DNA of 18,643 nucleotides from JAVBOW01 sp031550615 (GTDB lineage: Bacteria > Bacteroidota > Bacteroidia > Bacteroidales > Rikenellaceae). A program made the position numbers and the translations under genes. Position 1 is the first letter of the stretch. Every line of letters begins with the position of its first letter. Location: the NCBI GenBank assembly GCA_031550615.1, contig JAVBOL010000013.1, positions 1-18,643 on the forward strand, written 5' to 3'. Below the pieces are notes generated by a model. The model did not search any database and was not told the origin of the DNA. It saw only the letters and a program-made list of their open reading frames with translations. Shown in pieces: positions 6,262-14,344 of the stretch.

Positions 6262-7707
6262 ATGAGATTGAACATTAAAATCGCCGCCCTCCTGCTCGCA
6301 GCAGTGGTGGCCACATTTACGGCCTGCAACCAGCCTCAGGGCTTACAGGGCAACAAAGCCGCCGCCGGACAAGCGGTCGACATCAAATCGCAACGCATGT
6401 ATGCCCGTGCCGTAGAAGGCGCTATCTGGGGTATGCCGCTTGTAAACGTCGATTATATGCGGCAGGCCTATTTCAACGCCGGTGCGAATTACAACGACGC
6501 CATCTTCTGGTCTAATCCCAACACATGGATGAACCAGACCACCACACCTAACCACTCCACCTCGTACGTGATGTTTTTCACCAACCTGAAGGACGGGCCG
6601 GTCGTCGTGGAGATTCCCGCAGCCACCGAACAGGCGCTTTACGGAACATTGATAAACTGCTGGAACGAGCCTATGATCAATGTCGGCAATACGGGTTACG
6701 ACAAAGGCAAAGGGGCTAAATACCTGATGCTCCCTCCGGGCTATGCGGGGAAAATCCCGGCGGGATATGTACCTGTACAATCGACCAACTACAATAATTA
6801 CAGTCTGTTGCGCATCATTATCAAAACCCAGGGCGCGGAAGATGTGAAAAAGGGCCTCGAATATCTGCATCATCTGAAAATATACCCGTTGGCCGATGCG
6901 GCTTCACCCAAGCCCATCCAATTCATCGACGTGGCGGACAAACCCTTCGAGGCCGTCCCCGAGTACAACGCCAACTTTTACAATTCAATAGCCAGGATGG
7001 TGCAAGAGGAGCCCGTGCATGACCGCGACCTGGCGATGATGGGGCAACTCTACATCCTCAACATAGGCAAAGACCTGGTATTCAGTCCCGACGCTGCGAC
7101 CAAAGCCCTTTTGGACAAAGCAGCCGAAGAGGCTCACCAGTGGATGATGGAAGGGTATGCCACCAACGGCACGCCCATCTGGCCGAAAGAGGGTCGCCGT
7201 TGGACATTCCTGCTCGATATTCCCCTGGCCGAGGGCACTAAGGTGACATTCGTCGAGCCTGGTAAGGACCTGCGCGTGGACGTACGCGCGGCAGCGTGGT
7301 TCGCCATGTTCGGGCCGGTGGTTCCCCCTCCCCCCCAGCTCTACGTCAAATCTTACGAAACCAAAGACGGCGAACGCCTCAGCGGAGGCAACACCTACTC
7401 TTTGCATGTGCCCGCGAACGTACCCACCTCGCAATTCTGGGCGGTAGACGTGTATGACGCCGCCACAGGTGCATTCATACGTGAAACGCCCATCGTGGGA
7501 TTGGATTCATACAAGCAGGACCTCGTGAAGAATGACGATGGTACGGTTGATGTATATTTCGGCCCGAAAGCTCCCGCCGGAAAGCAGTCCAACTGGATAC
7601 CGACCGTTGATGGAAAGCCGTTCTTCGTGATGTTCCGCATCTACGGCCCGGAAAAGGGTGCCGTGGACGGAAGCTGGGTGCTCGACGACATCGAGAAAGT
7701 GAAATAA
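6262..7707 (+). CDS. DUF1254/DUF1214 lipoprotein, paralogue 1
   Basis: The product is 481 residues. A lipoprotein signal ends in FTAC with lipidated Cys at residue 22, so it is anchored in the periplasm or at the outer membrane. DUF1254 spans about 60-195 with the family motifs TPNHSTSY (95-102), GPVVVEIP, KGKG (148-151) and LPPGY (157-161). DUF1214 spans about 365-470 with FWAVDVYDA, DVYFGPKAP and the end FRIYGPEKGA..GSW. Proteins with this pair are widespread and often sit beside hydrolases, but I know of no firmly established reaction. It is a diverged paralogue of the protein at 8857-10320. A hairpin terminator follows at 7763-7793, so it forms a unit with the upstream barrel gene at most. 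Confidence 0.85.
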   Translation: MRLNIKIAALLLAAVVATFTACNQPQGLQGNKAAAGQAVDIKSQRMYARAVEGAIWGMPLVNVDYMRQAYFNAGANYNDAIFWSNPNTWMNQTTTPNHSTSYVMFFTNLKDGPVVVEIPAATEQALYGTLINCWNEPMINVGNTGYDKGKGAKYLMLPPGYAGKIPAGYVPVQSTNYNNYSLLRIIIKTQGAEDVKKGLEYLHHLKIYPLADAASPKPIQFIDVADKPFEAVPEYNANFYNSIARMVQEEPVHDRDLAMMGQLYILNIGKDLVFSPDAATKALLDKAAEEAHQWMMEGYATNGTPIWPKEGRRWTFLLDIPLAEGTKVTFVEPGKDLRVDVRAAAWFAMFGPVVPPPPQLYVKSYETKDGERLSGGNTYSLHVPANVPTSQFWAVDVYDAATGAFIRETPIVGLDSYKQDLVKNDDGTVDVYFGPKAPAGKQSNWIPTVDGKPFFVMFRIYGPEKGAVDGSWVLDDIEKVK

Positions 7708-7762
7708 TCCGGCCACTCGCCCACCGGAAACCCATTAACATCAAAACCTTGCAAGTGGTTTG

Positions 7763-7793
7763 GCGGGGCTTGTTTCGGCAAGCCCCGCTTTTC
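7763..7793 (+). terminator. Intrinsic terminator after the first DUF1254 gene
   Basis: GCGGGGCTTG (7763-7772) pairs perfectly with CAAGCCCCGC (7779-7788) over a 6-nt loop, followed by TTTTC. On the minus strand the stem is followed by CAAACC instead of a T-run, so it probably serves only the plus strand, although it also faces the convergent barrel gene ending at 7814. Confidence 0.7.
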
Positions 7794-7813
7794 ATTGCCC
7801 GCGGGCAGTTGTT

Positions 7814-8623
7814 TTATTGCGTGAATATTATTTGCAGCTGAGCGATAGCCATCCATCGCCCCACGCCCCGGGGACAGGCGGCGTTGTAGAATCCCTGCAT
7901 GGCGGCGCTGTAATAGAATTTGCCCATCCTGAATGTCTTACCCGGACCTGCGCCTATGGGGACCGTCCATGTGTTCTCTCTGTCCGAGAGCCAGTTGGCC
8001 GTAACGGTGGCGTTGCTCTCCAGGTACCACCCTTTCGGGAAGTTGTAATATGCGACATACTGGGCGCTGAGCATATTGACCTTGTTGGCGCCCTCGCCGC
8101 CCAGCGACCAGAAATTCTGAGCTACCACGCCGCCCGAGAATTTGTCGCCGTTGTAGTAGATCAATCCGGCAGGACCCATGCTCAACCTGTCGCTGCCCAA
8201 TGCGGGATCAGTACGCGTGGGGATCTGCAGGGTCGGTCCCGCGCCCCAGACCCACGGGCTTTTGGACTTGGCGACCGGGCGCAGAAAGGCGTTGAACAGG
8301 ATATTGCCCATCCCGAAGACCGTTCCGCCGTCAGGCTTCGGAATCCATTGGACGGGGATTATGGTATAGGTGTTTATCTTCACTTTGCCGAAAGTGAAAG
8401 GCAGCACCGGCTGGATCGAAAACGAATTGGCGTTTTCGCCACCGACCGGTACGGTTATGTTTTGCAGGAAAACGCTTTTGAAACCGCTCATGGGGTTTTG
8501 CCTCTCTTTGGCTACTTCGTCCACCGTCATTGGCTTATCCGCGGCGGAACTTTGCGCCTGCGCAACATTCGCGAAAACGGTTGAAATGCAGGCCGAAAGA
8601 ATAAAAAGGGGTCGGAAGGTCAT
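7814..8623 (-). CDS. Outer-membrane beta-barrel protein, putative small-molecule transporter (MetA-like), paralogue 2
   Basis: The frame is open from 8716, but I choose the ATG at 8623 (269 residues) because it begins a good signal peptide, MTFRPLFILSACIS through VAQAQ at residue 24; the longer form puts 31 charged residues before it. Barrel features include VWGAGPTLQIPTRTDPALGS, a repeated pattern of amphipathic strands, and FRMGKFYYSAAMQ near the end; the protein closes in IFTQ, an aromatic-containing last strand. It is clearly related to the barrel at 5243-6076. It is encoded opposite to its neighbours, between the two DUF1254 genes, and converges on the first one. It may be transported or regulated separately from the sulfatase operon, from which it diverges across 233 bp. 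Confidence 0.65.
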   Translation of the reverse strand: MTFRPLFILSACISTVFANVAQAQSSAADKPMTVDEVAKERQNPMSGFKSVFLQNITVPVGGENANSFSIQPVLPFTFGKVKINTYTIIPVQWIPKPDGGTVFGMGNILFNAFLRPVAKSKSPWVWGAGPTLQIPTRTDPALGSDRLSMGPAGLIYYNGDKFSGGVVAQNFWSLGGEGANKVNMLSAQYVAYYNFPKGWYLESNATVTANWLSDRENTWTVPIGAGPGKTFRMGKFYYSAAMQGFYNAACPRGVGRWMAIAQLQIIFTQ

Positions 8624-8856
8624 ATTCGTAGTTTTTATATTCACAGATATTTGTGCAAACCTCGTACCATCCATCGCTTCTTTAATGCGCGTTTTCCCTT
8701 TTTTATTGCCGGGCAAATAACCCTCTTAGCCTTATTATTCAGGCTTTGCGGCCATTGCTTCTTAATGTAGGGAACATTGGAGGGCGTTTTTTGAAGAATG
8801 GAATGCAGTTTGCATGTACCTGTTTTTAATTATTCAGTAATTAAATTGTAAATGAT

Positions 8857-10320
8857 ATGAAAACAAACTCGAAAATCGCGGTAATGCTACTCGCCCTCGC
8901 TATGGCGGTCGCCTCCTGCTGCAGTAAATCACAACAGGCTAACGCCGATGCTTCCTATGAATTCGTGAACGGTTATCCGACCGCGGCGACCATCCAGAAC
9001 GTTTATGACCAGGCCGACATGAACCGTGCAATCCAGACTTACCGGTTTTTCTATCCGAGCGTGTCTATACTGGCTACCTGGGACGGGAATATGGAAGCCG
9101 GTTGCGTGGCGAACAAAACATTCGCCATTATGGACGGCGCTCCCGCGCAGGTCGCGTTCACCCCTAATTCGGACACCCGTTATGCCGGACTGCCGCTCGA
9201 TTTGAGCAACGGTCCGATTGTGCTGGAAGTGCCGGCAGGTCCTATCATGTCGGCTGTGGACGACATGAACCAGCTGTGGGTGATGGACATCGGCATGCCG
9301 GGCCCCGATAAGGGCAAAGGGGGAAAGCACATTATCCTGCCGCCGAACTACACCGGCAAGGTCCCCTCTGGTTACTATGTGGGCAAATCGACGACGAACC
9401 ACGTGCTGGTGCTGTTGCGCGCCATCCCGGCGGACAATAATCCCGAAACGGGCGAACAGTTGATGCGCTCGATCAAGGTGTATCCGCTCGGAGAACCTGC
9501 GCCGCAACTCAGTTGGATCAAACTGAACGACAAGCCTGGTGATTTCACGCCCGTTCGCTGGGAAGACAATATAGGCTATTGGGAACGCCTTGCCCGGTTC
9601 ATCAATGACGAACCCGCCAATCCCGAATACCGCACATGGTACGGCGAATTGGCTGAATTGGGCATCGAAAAGGGCAAGCCCTTCGCCCCTGACGCCCGCA
9701 TGAAGGCTATCCTGGAGAAAGCGGCCGTGACGGGCAACGCCATTATGCGCGTGCAGTCGTTCGCCGACCGTCGTGCCGAGCGCATCGTGTGGCCCGACCG
9801 CCAATGGGAGTGGGCCGTGCTGCGTTATGCCGGCGACGGGAAGTTCAATACCGAGAACTACGTCGACCTTTATGCCCGCGAAAAATGGTTCTTCCAGGCG
9901 CAGATCGAATCGCCAGCCATGTTCAACCGCGCTCCGGGGGCGGGATCGCTCTACTGGCTGGGCCTGAAGGATGCCTCGGGGAACTATCTCGACGGCTCGA
10001 AGACCTATAAGCTGACCGTACCGCAACCCGTACCGGGCAAACTTTTCTGGTCGGTGACGATCTATGACAATGAAACCCGCAGCGAGATCGCGACGCAACA
10101 GAATAAGGCGGCTCTGCGTTCGCTGTTCGATCTCAAAGAGCTGGCCGGACAGCCCTCCCTGGATCTCTACTTCGGCCCACAGGCACCCGAGGGCAAAGAA
10201 AGCGTCTGGATACAGACCCTGCCGGACAAAGGCTGGTTCAGTTACTTCCGCATCTACGGCCCCGAAAGCCCGGCTTTTGACGGAACTTGGAAACCAGGTG
10301 ATTTCGAGGAGGTTAATTAG
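8857..10320 (+). CDS. DUF1254/DUF1214 lipoprotein, paralogue 2
   Basis: The product is 487 residues with a lipobox VASC and lipidated Cys at residue 21. DUF1254 spans about 60-190 with TPNSDTRY (102-109), GPIVLEVP, KGKG (152-155) and LPPNY (161-165). DUF1214 spans about 370-475 with FWSVTIYDNETRS, DLYFGPQAP and FRIYGPESPA. TPNSDTRY is closer to the family norm (TPNxDTLY) than the TPNHSTSY of paralogue 1, so the two may differ in function. The sulfatase gene follows after 33 bp, which suggests one transcript. No activity can be assigned from sequence; a role in binding or processing the sulfatase's substrate or product is an inference from the gene order. Confidence 0.87.
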   Translation: MKTNSKIAVMLLALAMAVASCCSKSQQANADASYEFVNGYPTAATIQNVYDQADMNRAIQTYRFFYPSVSILATWDGNMEAGCVANKTFAIMDGAPAQVAFTPNSDTRYAGLPLDLSNGPIVLEVPAGPIMSAVDDMNQLWVMDIGMPGPDKGKGGKHIILPPNYTGKVPSGYYVGKSTTNHVLVLLRAIPADNNPETGEQLMRSIKVYPLGEPAPQLSWIKLNDKPGDFTPVRWEDNIGYWERLARFINDEPANPEYRTWYGELAELGIEKGKPFAPDARMKAILEKAAVTGNAIMRVQSFADRRAERIVWPDRQWEWAVLRYAGDGKFNTENYVDLYAREKWFFQAQIESPAMFNRAPGAGSLYWLGLKDASGNYLDGSKTYKLTVPQPVPGKLFWSVTIYDNETRSEIATQQNKAALRSLFDLKELAGQPSLDLYFGPQAPEGKESVWIQTLPDKGWFSYFRIYGPESPAFDGTWKPGDFEEVN

Positions 10321-10353
10321 TGTGTAATTAAACGTATTACAAAAAAACTGATT

Positions 10354-12780
10354 ATGAAAAAAAGCATTATCCGATCACACCAGAACAAGGCGTTGCTGGC
10401 CACTACGGCACTCTGCTCTGTCGGTCTGTGCGGACAACAGGCGGTTGCCCAGCAGCCCGGGAAAAAATTCCAGGGAACCATTGAACTGGATGTCAGGGAT
10501 TCTAAGCCCGACTGGGACGCTTTCCTCTATCCCAAGGCGCCCAAGGATGCGCCCAACGTCCTGTTCATACTCTACGACGACACCGGCCAGGCTACGTGGT
10601 CGACCTATGGCGGCGCGGTCAATATGCCTACGCTGGATAAACTCGCCGCTAACGGGATAACTTACACCCAGTGGCACACCACGTCGGTTTCGTCGCCTAC
10701 GCGCTCATGTCTGCTTACCGGACGCAACCACCACCAGAACGGCTATGGCAGTATCTCGGAGTCGGCGACCGGCTTCCCCGGCTACAGCGGGCATATACCC
10801 CAATCGAACGCATCCATCGCCGCAGTTCTGCGCGATGCCGGATGGTCCACCTTCTGGATCGGCAAGAACCATAACGTACCTGTGGACGCTTTCGGCATGG
10901 GCGCCTCAAAGCAGGACTGGCCGCTTGCGCTGGGCTTCGACCGCTTCTATGGATTCGTAGGCGCGGAAAGCAGCCAATGGTACCCTTCGCTGACCGAGGA
11001 CAACCACACCATCGAGCAGCCATATCTGCCCGAGCAGGGTTATCACCTGTCGAAAGACCTGGCGGATAAGGCGATACAGTATATCCGCGACTCGAAACAG
11101 GCAAGCCCCGACAAACCGTGGTATATGTGGTACAATCCCGGCGCTAACCACGCCCCCCACCAGGCCCCCAAGGAGTATATCGACAAGTATAAGGGTAAAT
11201 TCGACGCCGGTTACGACGCTTACCGCCAATGGGTGCTCGACAGGATGATCGCCAAGGGCGTCCTTCCCAAAGGCACTAAACTCACCCCCGAGAATCCCCT
11301 GCCTAAAGGGGTTACGGCTGAATTGGATATGGTGCGTCCGTGGAATACCCTTACAGCCAATGAGAAGAAGCTCTTCTCGCGTATGGCCGAGGTGTTCGCC
11401 GGATTCTCCGAATATACCGACGCCCAGGTGGGCCGTGTGATCGACTACCTTGAGGAGTCGGGCCAGTTGGAGAACACGCTGGTTATTTACGCCGCCGACA
11501 ACGGAGCTTCGGGCGAGGGCAGCCCGAGCGGGACTGTCAACGAGTGCTTTTTCCTTAACTCGTATCCCGACGACGTGAACCTCAATATGTCCAAGATAGA
11601 TCAGTTGGGCTCGGTGGAGACTTATAACCACTACCCCACAGGTTGGGCCGTGGCATTCTCGGCGCCTTACAAAATGTTCAAGCGCTATTCGGGATACAGC
11701 GGCGGCTCTTGCGATCCGCTGGTGATCTCGTGGCCCAAGGGCATCAAGTCGCGCGGCGAACTGCGCAGCCAGTATTACCATTGCACCGATATCATGCCCA
11801 CCATCCTCGAGGCCTGTGGCGTTGCCATGCCCGATGTGGTGCGCGGCATCAAGCAGACCCCGCTGGCAGGTGTGTCGATGGTTTCGAGTTTCGACAATGC
11901 CGCTGCTCCCACCATGAAGAAAGTTCAGTATTTCGAGATGCTCGGTACGCGCGGAATATGGAAAGACGGATGGATGGCGACCGCCGTGCATGGACCGCTG
12001 CCCTCCAATATGGGCCATTTCGATCAGGACAGGTGGGAGTTGTACCACACCGACGTAGACCGCTCGCAATCTACCGACCTGGCGGCTAAATATCCAGAGA
12101 AGGTCGCGGAGATGAAGCAGCTGTGGATGGACGAGGCCAAAAAGTACGATGTGCTGCCCCTGAACGATCTGAGCATACTCGAATACATCAAGCTGGAGTA
12201 TGATCCTGCGCTGCCCGCAGACGGTCGTTACACCTATTACCCGAACACCACCGAAGTGCCCGAATCCAACGCGGTACGCACCTCTGCGCGATCTTTCAAG
12301 ATCTTTGCGATGGTGGACCTGAAGGCTGGCGCCAACGGGGTGATCGTGTCGCAGGGCTCGCGTTTCGGCGGCTATACGATGTATCTGAAGGACAATAAGG
12401 TGAATTTCGAATACAACTTCCTCGGCCTCGATCCGGTGCAGCGCCTGAGTTATACAATGCCCACCGGCAAGCATATCATCGGCGTGGAATTCACGAAAGA
12501 GAAGATGACCCCCAAGGCCGAATGCCTCGGCACGATGAAGCTCTACATCGACGACCAGATGGTGGCCCAGGCCCCTTTCCGCACCCAGGCCGGGCGTTTC
12601 ACGCTCAATAGCGGCGAAGGCCTCTGCGTGGGATATGATACCGGCGACCCGGTCAGCAGGGATTACGGCTACAAATATCCCTTTACGGGCGGCGAGATAC
12701 TCAAGGTTACCTATGACGTTGCCAATGACGCATATATAGATGTCGAGCGGGAATTCGAAGCCAAGATGAAGGCGCATTAG
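10354..12780 (+). CDS. Exported serine-type sulfatase (arylsulfatase-like, formylglycine-dependent)
   Basis: The product is 808 residues. A signal peptide covers about residues 1-32, ending in QAVAQ. Type I sulfatases hydrolyse sulfate esters using a formylglycine made from Cys or Ser in the motif [C/S]xPxRxxxLTG. Here it reads SSPTRSCLLTG with Ser113 as the predicted modified residue. Metal and sulfate ligands include the Asp pair in LYDDTG (75-76) and AADNGASGEG (Asp382, Asn383). NHHQNG follows the motif as in Pseudomonas-type arylsulfatases. Residues from about 645 form a C-terminal beta-rich domain (FKIFAMVDLKAG, GYTMYLKDNK, MKLYIDD), as in the longer arylsulfatase subfamily. A Ser-type enzyme needs a radical-SAM maturase (anSME), absent here. 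It is probably co-transcribed with the DUF1254 gene 33 bp upstream; a strong terminator follows. The substrate is not determined. Confidence 0.92.
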   Translation: MKKSIIRSHQNKALLATTALCSVGLCGQQAVAQQPGKKFQGTIELDVRDSKPDWDAFLYPKAPKDAPNVLFILYDDTGQATWSTYGGAVNMPTLDKLAANGITYTQWHTTSVSSPTRSCLLTGRNHHQNGYGSISESATGFPGYSGHIPQSNASIAAVLRDAGWSTFWIGKNHNVPVDAFGMGASKQDWPLALGFDRFYGFVGAESSQWYPSLTEDNHTIEQPYLPEQGYHLSKDLADKAIQYIRDSKQASPDKPWYMWYNPGANHAPHQAPKEYIDKYKGKFDAGYDAYRQWVLDRMIAKGVLPKGTKLTPENPLPKGVTAELDMVRPWNTLTANEKKLFSRMAEVFAGFSEYTDAQVGRVIDYLEESGQLENTLVIYAADNGASGEGSPSGTVNECFFLNSYPDDVNLNMSKIDQLGSVETYNHYPTGWAVAFSAPYKMFKRYSGYSGGSCDPLVISWPKGIKSRGELRSQYYHCTDIMPTILEACGVAMPDVVRGIKQTPLAGVSMVSSFDNAAAPTMKKVQYFEMLGTRGIWKDGWMATAVHGPLPSNMGHFDQDRWELYHTDVDRSQSTDLAAKYPEKVAEMKQLWMDEAKKYDVLPLNDLSILEYIKLEYDPALPADGRYTYYPNTTEVPESNAVRTSARSFKIFAMVDLKAGANGVIVSQGSRFGGYTMYLKDNKVNFEYNFLGLDPVQRLSYTMPTGKHIIGVEFTKEKMTPKAECLGTMKLYIDDQMVAQAPFRTQAGRFTLNSGEGLCVGYDTGDPVSRDYGYKYPFTGGEILKVTYDVANDAYIDVEREFEAKMKAH

Positions 12781-12802
12781 GGCCTGTCAATATTAAGGTT
12801 AG

Positions 12803-12838
12803 GGCGGGGTTTGCTTAGGCGGACCCCGCCTGTTTTTT
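12803..12838 (+). terminator. Intrinsic terminator after the sulfatase gene
   Basis: GGCGGGGT (12803-12810) pairs with ACCCCGCC (12823-12830), followed by TGTTTTTT. It starts 23 bp past the sulfatase stop codon and separates the sulfatase unit from the permease gene. Confidence 0.8.
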
Positions 12839-12896
12839 GTTGCGCCGCGATCCCGGATTTTTTACCGCACGCGTGCGCTTTCTTGCGAATTCTGAC

Positions 12897-12904
12897 TATC
12901 TTTA
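12897..12904 (+). promoter_or_regulatory. Possible -7 box for the uracil permease gene
   Basis: TATCTTTA differs from TAnnTTTG only at the last base and ends 24 bp before the ATG, a normal distance. No clear TTTG lies about 19 bp upstream. Confidence 0.4.
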
Positions 12905-12928
12905 CATATATCTGTTTAAATTGATGTT

Positions 12929-14236
12929 ATGGATGGTACGCAGAAAGTGGTGTTGGGGATCGATGAGCGGCCCGGCCTGTTCCGGGGTCTGCTACTGAGC
13001 ATCCAGCATCTGTTCGCCATGTTCGGCGCGACGGTGCTGGTGCCGGTCCTGACCGGGATGAGCCCTGCCGTGGCCCTGGTGTCGAGCGGTGTGGGGACGT
13101 TGGCGTTTATCCTCATAACGCAGGGTAAAGTGCCCTCTTACCTGGGCTCGTCGTTCGCTTTCATCAGCCCTATCATAGCCGTTAAGGCCCTGGAGGCCAA
13201 TCCCGACGCGGGTATGGCTGCCGGAAGCTACCTGGTGGGGAGCTTCATGGTGGGGGTGAGCTATGCCCTGGTCGCGTTGGTGATACACAGGACGGGGGTG
13301 CGCTGGCTGATGAAACTGCTGCCACCGGTGGTCGTAGGGCCGGTGATAATGGTTATCGGATTGGGGCTGGCCTCCGTTGCGGTAGATATGGCGACCCAGG
13401 GAACTTCAGGCGCGTACGATGGCCGGTCGGTCGTGGTCGCGCTCGTTACTTTGGTCCTTACGATCCTGGTCGCGGTATTCGGCAGACGTTTTTTCAGCGT
13501 GATCCCCGTGCTGGTCGGCATGGTGGGCGGTTATATCGCGGCGGTTTTAATGGGAATGGTGGACCCGCAGCCGGTGTACGGTGCGGGATGGGTGGAGATG
13601 CCGCCGTTCATGCTCCCGTTCGTGGACTACACGCCTGTCTTCTCCTGGCGCGTGGCGCTGATGATGGTTCCGGTCTGCATAGTGCCCATAGCCGAACATA
13701 TCGGCCACCAGTTGGTGCTCTGTAAAGTTGTGGGGCGCAACCTGATCGCCGATCCCGGGCTCGACCGTTCGTTGATGGGTGACGGGGTGGCCACAATGGC
13801 GGCTTCATTGATCGGCGGGCCGCCCAACACGACCTACGGCGAAAATATAGGGGTACTGGCCATCACGCGCGCTTTCAGCGTGTACCTCTTTGTCGGGGCG
13901 GCGTGCCTGGCCGTCGCATTCGGGTTTTGCGGCAAGATCTCGGCTGCGCTTTCGTCCGTTCCCCCGCCCGTGATGGGAGGGGTGTCGATATTGCTCTTCG
14001 GTATCATCGCGTCGAGCGGATTAAGGATGCTGGTGGACGCCGGGGTGGATTTCAGCAGTAAACGAAATATGGTTATCGCTTCGGTCATCCTCGTGTTGGG
14101 TATAGGCGGGGCGAGCGTACGTATCGGCGAGGGGGTCGCCGTCGAGGGAATGGCCCTGGCCTCCATCGCAGGGGTGATCCTCAACAGGATTTTGCCCGGC
14201 GGCCAGTCGGGCGGCACGGGAGAAATGTTCGGATGA
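12929..14236 (+). CDS. uraA: Uracil permease, NCS2 (nucleobase:cation symporter-2) family
   Basis: The product is 435 residues and very hydrophobic, with about 14 membrane segments as in E. coli UraA. It should import uracil with protons across the inner membrane for pyrimidine salvage. Signatures are QHLFAMFGATVLVP (26-39), the conserved VPIAEHIGH with Glu256, and GGPPNTTYGENIGV with Glu305. By position these correspond to the two glutamates that hold uracil and couple protons in UraA. The GENIGV form of the last motif favours uracil over xanthine or urate specificity. It is flanked by the sulfatase terminator and by a promoter of its own for the next gene, so it is probably a single-gene unit. 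No PyrR-type attenuator is visible in its short leader. Confidence 0.88.
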   Translation: MDGTQKVVLGIDERPGLFRGLLLSIQHLFAMFGATVLVPVLTGMSPAVALVSSGVGTLAFILITQGKVPSYLGSSFAFISPIIAVKALEANPDAGMAAGSYLVGSFMVGVSYALVALVIHRTGVRWLMKLLPPVVVGPVIMVIGLGLASVAVDMATQGTSGAYDGRSVVVALVTLVLTILVAVFGRRFFSVIPVLVGMVGGYIAAVLMGMVDPQPVYGAGWVEMPPFMLPFVDYTPVFSWRVALMMVPVCIVPIAEHIGHQLVLCKVVGRNLIADPGLDRSLMGDGVATMAASLIGGPPNTTYGENIGVLAITRAFSVYLFVGAACLAVAFGFCGKISAALSSVPPPVMGGVSILLFGIIASSGLRMLVDAGVDFSSKRNMVIASVILVLGIGGASVRIGEGVAVEGMALASIAGVILNRILPGGQSGGTGEMFG

Positions 14237-14290
14237 GCGCGGAGATGAATGCAGCCGGGTTTTCCTTATAATAAATTAGTTTCTATCGGA

Positions 14291-14313
14291 ATTATTTTCC
14301 AATAGAAAATAAT
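14291..14313. promoter_or_regulatory. Candidate MarR operator: perfect inverted repeat inside the promoter
   Basis: ATTATTTTC (14291-14299) and GAAAATAAT (14305-14313) form a perfect 9-bp inverted repeat around a 5-bp centre. It lies between the -33 and -7 elements of the promoter before the MarR gene, where a bound dimer would block RNA polymerase. MarR proteins commonly bind AT-rich palindromes of this size in their own promoters. An overlapping pair TTTCTAT/ATAGAAA lies in the same region. Confidence 0.6.
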
Positions 14314-14324
14314 CGCTATATTTG
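14295..14324 (+). promoter_or_regulatory. Promoter of the MarR/CoA-disulfide reductase operon
   Basis: TATATTTG (14317-14324) is an exact -7 match. TTTT at 14295-14298 lies 18 bp upstream as an imperfect -33. The -7 box ends 20 bp before the MarR ATG. Confidence 0.7.
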
Positions 14325-14344
14325 CGCCATAAAACCGGTAAGAT

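Noticed and set aside
8929..10098. Minus-strand open frame of about 390 codons over the second DUF1254 gene
   Set aside because: The plus strand has a lipobox and family motifs. The antisense peptide is rich in Arg and His and has no recognisable family.
10323..10341. Small inverted repeat TGTAAT/ATTACA before the sulfatase gene, with GTAATTAAA also found before the second DUF1254 gene (8837-8845)
   Set aside because: The arms are short and AT-rich, and the shared 9-mer is at different distances from the two ATGs. It is too weak to call an operator.
10906..12777. Long open frame (about 620 codons) on the minus strand, antisense to the sulfatase gene
   Set aside because: It lies entirely over a gene with clear sulfatase motifs and shows no domain or signal. 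GC-rich codon use commonly leaves such antisense frames open.
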